A DNA stretch of 64,000 nucleotides from Dyella flagellata (GTDB taxonomy: Bacteria > Pseudomonadota > Gammaproteobacteria > Xanthomonadales > Rhodanobacteraceae), in assembly GCF_030160275.1 (NCBI RefSeq), contig NZ_BSOA01000020.1:98245-162244 (forward strand). The letters run 5' to 3'. This document shows positions 58,010-64,000 of the stretch, piece after piece (position 1 is the stretch's first letter; each line of letters starts with the position of its first letter). Made by a program: the position numbers and the translations under genes. Under the pieces are notes generated by a model that saw only the letters and a program-made list of their open reading frames with translations, had not been told where the DNA came from and did no database searches.

Positions 58010-60667
58010 ATGCAACGTTCAAGTTTAACTAAGGCAATCCTAAGCTGTATGGCAATCGTTGGTCTTGGTGCCTGGTGTGCACCCGGTTACGCGGGGGATC
58101 AAAGTACGCCTTCCGCTGCAGCGCATGGACCGTCCAACACCAATGCCCCTGCAGCCACGGACAGCGACGACGAACAGCCCGAGAACAGGAAAAAGCCGAA
58201 GGATCTGCAGGGTGTGCATGTGGTAGCGCCGCGCACTACCGAGGAAATGGCCCGCTTTACCCAGCAAAACGCGCCCAACCTGATCAATATCCGCACCGGC
58301 GACGAGATCCGATCGTTGCCCGACGTCAACACCGCTGAAGCAGTTCGCCGTATTCCCGGCGTGTCGATGGAGACCGACGAAGGCGAAGGCCGTTACGTCA
58401 ATATTCGTGGTTTTGACGCGGACTTAAACGGCATCAGCTATGCCGGCGTGCGCCTGCTGCCCACCAATAATGCATCGCCGTTCGGCGGCTATCGCGCCGT
58501 GGCATTGGATTCCATCCCGACCGGCTTCATTGGCGCGGTCAACGTAACCAAGTCGAACCTGCCCAGCCAGGATGCCGAAGCGCTAGGCGGCACGATCGAA
58601 GTATTGCCCAAGACGGCACCGGAAGAGCAAGGCTCGTTCCTCGAAGGCGACGTGGGCGGCGGCTATGAACCGTTGCGCGGCACCGGCGTAAGCAACTTCT
58701 CTCTTACCGGTGGCGGCCGTTACGGCCCCTTCTCGATCTCGCTGACCGCTTCCAGTCACGTCGACTCGCGCGGCATCGATGACGTGGAGCCAGCCTATTT
58801 CAACGACAGCGCGCATCCCTACCAGGCAGTCAACGACATCGAACAGCGCGACTACGAACTGCATCGCCGCCGCCATGGCTATGCCGTCGACATGAGCTAT
58901 CAACCCGACGATGACAACCAGTGGTACTTCCGTGCTTTCGAAGCCGGCTACACGGAAAAATACAAGCGCCAGTATTTCGACGTCATCCCCGACGGCAACA
59001 CCACGGTGTCGTCGAACGGCATGCTGCAGGATACGCTGACCTTCCCCAACGCCATCACCAAGTCGCTGCGCGACGAACAGGAAACTTCGCGCGAGCATTT
59101 CTACATGCTTGGCGGCCAGAACGAATTCAAAGGTAGCGAAACCACCATCGACTATCACATCGCCTACGTCGAGGGCACTTACAAGAAGCCCTATGACTAC
59201 AACTCCACCTTCACCTACAACTCGCCGGCCGGATCGCAAGGCCAGGTCACTTATGGCCCCACCGGCCCGGGCAATGTTCCCTTGTATACCATCTCCGGCG
59301 CACCAGGCTACCTGGACCCGGCGAACTACACGCTGACATCCATCAACAACAGCACAGCGTACAACTTCGATCGTGAGATGACTTACGCCATTAACTCCAA
59401 GACGGACGTCAATTGGGGCAGTCTCAGCGATGAATCGATCAACTTCGGCCTGAGCGTACGCCAGCGTCACAAGCAAACCAATTCGCAACCGTATGCCGTG
59501 GCAAGCACACCGATTTCCTTGAGCAGCGTATCGAGTGGCACGCCGGAGACCTACTACGACGGCAATTACCAGAACGGTCAAGACATCATTCCGGGCGCGC
59601 TGCAGCACATTTTTGGCTACGGCAGCATCGGGGCCGCCCAGATACTGAGCGCTGAGCAGCAATTCTCCGACGTACACGAAGATGTCTATGCCGGCTACGG
59701 CGAGTACATGGGAACCTACGGCAACCTGGGTATCCTGGCTGGCTTTCGCTACGAGCAGACCAATAACCGCACCAACGCGTTCTCCGCCGGCGTCGACGCC
59801 AATGGCAATAACTTCGCCAATCCGATCACCAACCGGCATCGTTATCACAACATCTTCCCCAGCGTGCAGTTCCGCTACGACCTGGGCGACGACATGCTGC
59901 TGCGCCTGGCTTATTCCTCCACCATCGCCCGCCCCGGCTTCAACCAGAACAGCCCGGCGCTGTCCGTGGATCTGGGCTCGGGCATCGTGACCACCGGCAA
60001 CCCGTCGCTCAAGCCCGCCACGGCAAACAGCGTGGACTTCAGCTTCGAGAAATACCTGCCCGGTGGCGGCATCGCGTCCATCGGGGTGTTCGACAAGGAA
60101 ATCTCCAACTACATCGTTGCCGCACAAACCACCGCGTCGTTCGATACCAGCGTGCTGCCCGGCAATCCCCAACCGCTGCGCGTCTATACCTACCAGAATG
60201 CCGGTTCGTCCTTTGCGCGCGGCCTGGAACTGAACTGGAACCAGCAGTTCCGCGGCCTGCCGGACTGGCTGCAGGGCCTGGGCGCCGGCGCCAACTACAC
60301 CTGGGTGGATTCGCGCTTTGAGATTCGTCCAGGCGAGTATTCCTTGCTGCCGTCAACCTCGAAGAACACCTGGAACGCTTCGCTGTTCTATAAGCGCGGC
60401 GGGCTTTCGGTGAACCTGGCTGCCTATTCGGTCTCGGCCGACCTGTTTGCCATCGGCACCGATCGCACCAGCGACGTGTTCAACGCGAAGCGTACGTCGA
60501 TGGACTTCGGCGCGAGCTATGAATTTCCGCAGAACTGGTCGATCTATTTCGATGTGAAGAACCTGCTGAACACGCCGCATGCGTTCTATCAGGGTACACC
60601 GAACCGTCCGATCCAGCGCGAGTTCTACGACTTGACTTATCTGGCGGGGATTCGGTTCCAGTTCTGA
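58010..60667 (+). CDS. TonB-dependent outer-membrane receptor
   Basis: An 885-aa receptor. The signal peptide ends near residue 29 (CAPGYAG), followed by a polar linker (DEQPENRKKPKD) and the plug domain. The plug shows LQGVHVVAPRT (TonB-box region), TGDEIRSLPDVNTAEAVRRI, GVSMETDEGEGRYVNIRGFD and ALGGTIEVL. The barrel contains SGVDANGNN-type loops and ends in ...GIRFQF, the aromatic C-terminal signal for outer-membrane insertion. The 'PDVNTAEAVRRIPGV' plug style matches siderophore/oligosaccharide receptors of Xanthomonadales. The downstream two-component genes and YncE-like gene suggest a regulated uptake unit; the ligand is unknown. Confidence 0.92.
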   Translation: MQRSSLTKAILSCMAIVGLGAWCAPGYAGDQSTPSAAAHGPSNTNAPAATDSDDEQPENRKKPKDLQGVHVVAPRTTEEMARFTQQNAPNLINIRTGDEIRSLPDVNTAEAVRRIPGVSMETDEGEGRYVNIRGFDADLNGISYAGVRLLPTNNASPFGGYRAVALDSIPTGFIGAVNVTKSNLPSQDAEALGGTIEVLPKTAPEEQGSFLEGDVGGGYEPLRGTGVSNFSLTGGGRYGPFSISLTASSHVDSRGIDDVEPAYFNDSAHPYQAVNDIEQRDYELHRRRHGYAVDMSYQPDDDNQWYFRAFEAGYTEKYKRQYFDVIPDGNTTVSSNGMLQDTLTFPNAITKSLRDEQETSREHFYMLGGQNEFKGSETTIDYHIAYVEGTYKKPYDYNSTFTYNSPAGSQGQVTYGPTGPGNVPLYTISGAPGYLDPANYTLTSINNSTAYNFDREMTYAINSKTDVNWGSLSDESINFGLSVRQRHKQTNSQPYAVASTPISLSSVSSGTPETYYDGNYQNGQDIIPGALQHIFGYGSIGAAQILSAEQQFSDVHEDVYAGYGEYMGTYGNLGILAGFRYEQTNNRTNAFSAGVDANGNNFANPITNRHRYHNIFPSVQFRYDLGDDMLLRLAYSSTIARPGFNQNSPALSVDLGSGIVTTGNPSLKPATANSVDFSFEKYLPGGGIASIGVFDKEISNYIVAAQTTASFDTSVLPGNPQPLRVYTYQNAGSSFARGLELNWNQQFRGLPDWLQGLGAGANYTWVDSRFEIRPGEYSLLPSTSKNTWNASLFYKRGGLSVNLAAYSVSADLFAIGTDRTSDVFNAKRTSMDFGASYEFPQNWSIYFDVKNLLNTPHAFYQGTPNRPIQREFYDLTYLAGIRFQF

Positions 60668-60703
60668 ACGGGCCAAGGATAAAAAAAGCCGGGTCACCAT
60701 CTA

Positions 60704-60734
60704 GCCCCTCCCCTACCGTTCATGGGGGAGGGGC
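60704..60734. terminator. GC-rich hairpin after the TonB receptor
   Basis: Perfect 10-bp arms GCCCCTCCCC and GGGGAGGGGC with an 11-base loop, 36 bases after the receptor stop. No T-run follows. It could stabilise the receptor mRNA or reduce read-through into the two-component genes. Confidence 0.45.
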
Positions 60735-60827
60735 CAACAAACACGTCACCCGGATGACCTTGTCATGAATTTGCAAGCTTGTTCAGGCTTGCTTAGCCGT
60801 TACCGCACGACATTTGCAGCGCACGCC

Positions 60828-61514
60828 ATGAAAATCCTGCTGGTTGAAGATGATATGGATACGCGATCGTATGTGTCCTCGGGACTGCAGGCGCGCGGGC
60901 ATTGCGTTGACGAGAGCGGCAATGGCAGCGATGGCCTTTCGCGCGCAAGCGCGCAAGAATACGACGTGATCATTCTCGATCGCATGCTGCCCGCGGTCGA
61001 TGGCATGAACGTATTGCGAACCCTGCGTAACAGCGGCACCCATGCGCGGGTCTTGATGCTCACGGCGCTGGGCGACGTGGATGCCCGCATCGAGGGCATG
61101 GAGGCCGGTGCCGACGATTATCTCGGTAAGCCGTTTGCGCTGAGCGAACTGATCGCGCGGCTCAACGCCATCTGCCGCCGCAGCGCTTATACGAGCGCGG
61201 CCACTACGCTGCGAGTGGGCGATCTGGAACTCGACCTGATTACCCAGCGCGTTTTCCGCGCCGGGCGCCAGATCCATTTGCAACCGCGTGAATGGGATTT
61301 GCTCAAGTACTTCGCCTTGAATGCAGACGAAGTGATTACCCGCACCATGCTGCTGGAGCACGTATGGGGCTTCCAGTCGTCGTTCCAGAGCAATCTGGTC
61401 GATACGCATATCTGCCGGCTACGCGGCAAGATCGAGCGCGATTTCTTCGGGCCGCGCCTGCTGCGCACGGTACGGGGCGAAGGCTACATGCTGTGCGGAA
61501 AACAAGATCACTGA
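60828..61514 (+). CDS. OmpR/PhoB-family response regulator
   Basis: A 228-aa regulator. The start MKILLVEDDMDTR is chosen at the first receiver strand; an open frame extends to 60765. Receiver residues: acidic pair in VEDDMD, phospho-acceptor Asp51 (VIILDRMLPAVDG), LMLTALGDVDARIEG with Thr, and Lys in YLGKPFALSEL. The winged-helix output domain is DLELDLITQRVFRAGRQIHLQPREWDLL in family order, ending VDTHICRLRGKIE and LRTVRGEGYMLC. Its stop overlaps the sensor kinase start (TGATG). It likely responds to that kinase and controls the receptor upstream. Confidence 0.94.
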   Translation: MKILLVEDDMDTRSYVSSGLQARGHCVDESGNGSDGLSRASAQEYDVIILDRMLPAVDGMNVLRTLRNSGTHARVLMLTALGDVDARIEGMEAGADDYLGKPFALSELIARLNAICRRSAYTSAATTLRVGDLELDLITQRVFRAGRQIHLQPREWDLLKYFALNADEVITRTMLLEHVWGFQSSFQSNLVDTHICRLRGKIERDFFGPRLLRTVRGEGYMLCGKQDH

Positions 61515-62911
61515 TGACTGCCCCTGCGAGTTCCGGCCTTGGCGCACGCTTGCTCAAGAGCGCCGCATTCCGTCTGGCGGCACTGCAGGCTTTCTTGTTC
61601 GCGCTGGCAGCCTTGGCGTTGTTCCTGGTGTCCTGGCTGGCTGCGCGCAACTACATCGAAAACCAGTTGCGCCAAGACATCTCCGACGAGACCAGCGAAG
61701 TAGTCGCCCAGCCGGCCAATCTACGCGCCAATTCGGTGCGCAGAGCGTTGGCCAGAGCGCCACGCAATCCCTACGACTACAGCTTGTTCGAACGCGACCA
61801 CACGCTGATCGCTGGCGATGTGCTGCACGAGCCGGCAATTGGCTGGAGCACGGTGGAACAACGCGAAGAGCATGTGGGAGGCGACGAATATGTTCGCCAC
61901 ATGCTGGTATTGGGCACCGTCCTGGAGGATGGCCGCGTGCTGGCGGTGGGCCGCGACCTGGCGAGTGTCGAGCAGTTGGATGCCCTGCTGAAACAGACAT
62001 TCACCTGGGCCAGCCTCGCCGTGGTCCTGCTAGCGCTGGCAGGTGGTATGGTCACCTCGCTCAGCTATTTGCGGCGCGTGGAAGTGATCGCCACTGCCGC
62101 CTCCCGCATTGCAGCAGGCGACCTTGGGGCGCGCGTAGCGATAACCCGGCGTGGCGACGAGTTCGATCGCCTTGCTGTGTCGCTGAACAGCATGCTGGAA
62201 CGCATCCAGACCCTGGTCGAAGGGCTGCGCCAGGTGTCGAGCGATATCGCACATGACTTGCGCACCCCGCTCACCCATCTGCGCCAGCGGCTGGAGGCCG
62301 CGATGCAGGAAGCCACCAGCGTCGAAAGCTATGACAAGGCTTGCGAGCGCGCCCTCACGGACGTCGACAGCGTGCTGGAGACCTTCGGCGCCCTGCTTCG
62401 CATTGCCAAAGTCGAGAGTCGCCAGCGGCGGGCCGGCTTTGCCGGCGTGGCGCTTTCCCCCTTGCTGGAGCGCCTGGCGGAAGACTATCGCCCCCTGGTG
62501 GAGGACGTCGGGCGTATGCTCCACGCCGATATCGCCCAAGGGGTCCACGTGCATGGCGACGCCTTGCTGCTTACGCAAATGTTCGTCAACCTGATCGAGA
62601 ACGCCTTGCGCCATACCCCGCCCGGCACGCCGGTCCGCCTGAAGCTTGAAGCTTTAGATAAGGTTTGCCGGGTCATCATTGAAGATGCCGGTCCGGGCAT
62701 CCCCGCACACGAACGCAGCCGCGTCTTGAAGCGTTTCGTGCGCCTGGATGCTTCACGCACCACCCCCGGCAACGGTCTGGGCCTGGCCCTGGTCGCAGCG
62801 GTAGCCGATCTGCACGAGATCAGGCTGACGCTCGCCGATGCCGGCCCCGGTTTGCGCGTGCAGTTGGATTTCACTTACCCCCAAAACTTCACCAAGGGAG
62901 TCTCCCCATGA
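61514..62911 (+). CDS. Sensor histidine kinase of the receptor-linked two-component system
   Basis: A 465-aa inner-membrane kinase started at MTAPASSGLGARLL, overlapping the regulator stop by one base. Membrane helices lie at about residues 24-45 and 165-185 around a small periplasmic domain of about 115 residues. A HAMP domain (AASRIAAGDLGARVAITRRGDEFDRLA, in pieces) leads to the H-box SSDIAHDLRTPLTH with His247. The ATPase domain has NLIENALRHTPPG, EDAGPGIPAHERSRV and GNGLGLALV. The kinase type matches sensors paired with OmpR-class regulators. Its stop overlaps the next start by four bases. Confidence 0.93.
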   Translation: MTAPASSGLGARLLKSAAFRLAALQAFLFALAALALFLVSWLAARNYIENQLRQDISDETSEVVAQPANLRANSVRRALARAPRNPYDYSLFERDHTLIAGDVLHEPAIGWSTVEQREEHVGGDEYVRHMLVLGTVLEDGRVLAVGRDLASVEQLDALLKQTFTWASLAVVLLALAGGMVTSLSYLRRVEVIATAASRIAAGDLGARVAITRRGDEFDRLAVSLNSMLERIQTLVEGLRQVSSDIAHDLRTPLTHLRQRLEAAMQEATSVESYDKACERALTDVDSVLETFGALLRIAKVESRQRRAGFAGVALSPLLERLAEDYRPLVEDVGRMLHADIAQGVHVHGDALLLTQMFVNLIENALRHTPPGTPVRLKLEALDKVCRVIIEDAGPGIPAHERSRVLKRFVRLDASRTTPGNGLGLALVAAVADLHEIRLTLADAGPGLRVQLDFTYPQNFTKGVSP

Positions 62912-63909
62912 ACAAGAACATCGTGCAGGCATTTGCCCTGGCAGGCCTGCTTTGCACGCCGCTATGGGCTGCGGCGCAAAGCTCCAATGCCTACAAGCTC
63001 ACGCATCAATATGCGCTCGGCGGTACGGGTAGCTGGGACTACCTGAGCCTGGACGAGGCTGGGCATCGCCTGTTCATTGCGCGCGACGACCGGGTGATGG
63101 TGGCCGATCCGGCCAGCGGCAAGCTGCTCAAGGAAATTCCAGGCATGCAGCACGTGCACGGCGTGGCATTGGTACCCAGCCTGCATCGCGCCTATGCCAG
63201 CAACGGCCATGGCAACAACGTCAGCGTGATCGATCTGGATACCCTCAAGGTCACCGGCCATATCGCCATCAGCGGCAAGGACCCGGATGCCATCATCTAC
63301 GATGCGGCTACCTCGCACGTCCTGACCATGAACGGCGACAGCAACAACATCAGCGTGATCGATCCGGCCAGCGGCAAGGAGCTGAGCACGATCGCACTGG
63401 ATGGCAACCCGGAATTCGCCGTCAGTGACGGCCAGGGCAATGTCTACAACAACATCGAAGACAAGGCCGAGCTGGCGCATATCGACATCAAGGCGGGCAA
63501 GGTGTTGCACACCTGGTCGCTGGCACCGTGCGAAGGGCCGACCGGTTTGGCGCTGGACGCAGCGAACAAGCGGCTGTTTTCCGCCTGTGCCAATGGCTGG
63601 CTAATTGTCACCGACGCGACGGACGGCCATCAGGTCGCCAAGCTGCCGATCGGCAAGCGGCCCGATGCCGCGGCCTACGACCCTCAGACGCATGACGTCT
63701 TCGCTTCCAGCCGTGATGGCGTGCTCAACGTGTATCACCAGGATTCGGCGGATCAGTACTCCAAGGTGGTGGATGTGCCGACCATGAAGAGCGCGCGCAC
63801 CATGGCGCTGGATACGGCGTCGAACCAGGTCTACCTGGTGGGTGCGAAGGTAGCGGAGAAAGGCAAGCCGGTAAGTGGGTTTACCTTGCTGGTGGTAGGG
63901 AAGCCCTAA
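62908..63909 (+). CDS. YncE-like secreted beta-propeller protein
   Basis: A 333-aa exported protein with a signal peptide ending at WAAAQ (about residue 24). The mature part is a seven-bladed YVTN/YncE-type propeller: repeated units such as NNVSVIDLDTLKVTGHIAISGKDPDAIIYDA and NNISVIDPASGKELSTIALDGNPEFAVSD, in separate blades. In E. coli, yncE lies beside the TonB receptor gene yncD; here the same pairing reappears with a two-component system between. It overlaps the kinase gene by four bases. It may bind a periplasmic ligand or monitor its uptake; the exact role is unknown. Confidence 0.88.
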   Translation: MNKNIVQAFALAGLLCTPLWAAAQSSNAYKLTHQYALGGTGSWDYLSLDEAGHRLFIARDDRVMVADPASGKLLKEIPGMQHVHGVALVPSLHRAYASNGHGNNVSVIDLDTLKVTGHIAISGKDPDAIIYDAATSHVLTMNGDSNNISVIDPASGKELSTIALDGNPEFAVSDGQGNVYNNIEDKAELAHIDIKAGKVLHTWSLAPCEGPTGLALDAANKRLFSACANGWLIVTDATDGHQVAKLPIGKRPDAAAYDPQTHDVFASSRDGVLNVYHQDSADQYSKVVDVPTMKSARTMALDTASNQVYLVGAKVAEKGKPVSGFTLLVVGKP

Positions 63910-64000
63910 GCACAGACCCATGCCTCACCCCCCTGCCCGCACCTGATTAGCGTCGAGTCTCAGCTGGGTTTCGCAAATCCTGCTCGGTCCTGGAGCAGGA
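63910..64000. other. Trailing intergenic bases
   Basis: Ninety-one bases after the YncE-like gene; no gene start or clear terminator is visible before the window ends. Confidence 0.5.

Noticed and set aside
58583..60172. Reverse-strand open frame opposite the second TonB receptor
   Set aside because: It has no domain or ribosome site and is fully explained by codon bias of the receptor gene.

Overview
The window reads as a stretch of chromosome from a Gram-negative gammaproteobacterium of the Xanthomonadales, most likely a Rhodanobacteraceae member such as Dyella, Luteibacter or Frateuria. That placement is inference. It rests on the moderately high GC content, the two large TonB-dependent receptors embedded in catabolic or sensory loci, the many hybrid histidine kinases, and the protein families present. 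I recognise no rRNA, tRNA, CRISPR array, prophage or insertion sequence.

Layout. (1) 1-5.4 kb is a loosely packed, partly AT-richer segment: the end of an FtsX-type permease, several small unknown genes, a DUF4386 membrane protein, a DUF4440-like protein and an orphan sensor kinase. (2) 5.5-18.4 kb is a seven-gene same-strand cluster for amino-sugar glycans: glucokinase-family kinase, GH20 hexosaminidase, TonB-dependent receptor, APC-type permease, GH2 enzyme of the exo-glucosaminidase type, LacI regulator and sulfotransferase. A perfect 16-bp palindrome just before the first gene is the likely LacI operator. (3) 18.5-30.2 kb is a mosaic of small metabolic and regulatory units: an aldo/keto reductase divergent from a TetR regulator, NIPSNAP, a membrane LytTR regulator followed by an S15-type hydrolase, a Tat-exported VOC protein, GNAT, a B3/B4-domain protein divergent from an XRE-cupin regulator, and LysR divergent from an agmatinase-family enzyme. 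(4) 30.4-40.7 kb holds a PAS/GAF hybrid kinase, MsrA, an FAD/NAD(P) protein, DUF1330, a methyltransferase, a dienelactone hydrolase and a two-gene Rieske oxygenase/APC permease operon. (5) 41.1-51.5 kb is a signalling island: a CHASE3 hybrid kinase, a small secreted Ala/Thr/His-rich protein with its own terminator, a 1798-residue soluble hybrid kinase with a long poly-HAMP array, and an overlapping REC-kinase-REC protein. (6) 51.5-57.6 kb has a PAP2 phosphatase, GFA protein, M23 peptidase, nitronate monooxygenase, LysR and an SDR lacking the usual catalytic Tyr. (7) 58.0-63.9 kb is a TonB receptor followed by an overlapping OmpR-type response regulator, sensor kinase and YncE-like beta-propeller.

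A dispersed REP-like element (outer arms GTAGGCTGGGAT ... ATCCCAGCCTAC, each half also a small hairpin) occurs six times between genes, plus one decayed copy. It is the clearest non-coding structure in the window.

How the genes work together. Cluster 2 is self-contained: outer-membrane uptake, exported glycosidases releasing GlcNAc and probably GlcN, inner-membrane transport, phosphorylation, and local LacI control. Cluster 7 pairs outer-membrane uptake with its own two-component system and a secreted propeller. The kinases of region 5 have receiver domains but no DNA-binding output and no HPt domain in the window, so their targets must be encoded elsewhere.
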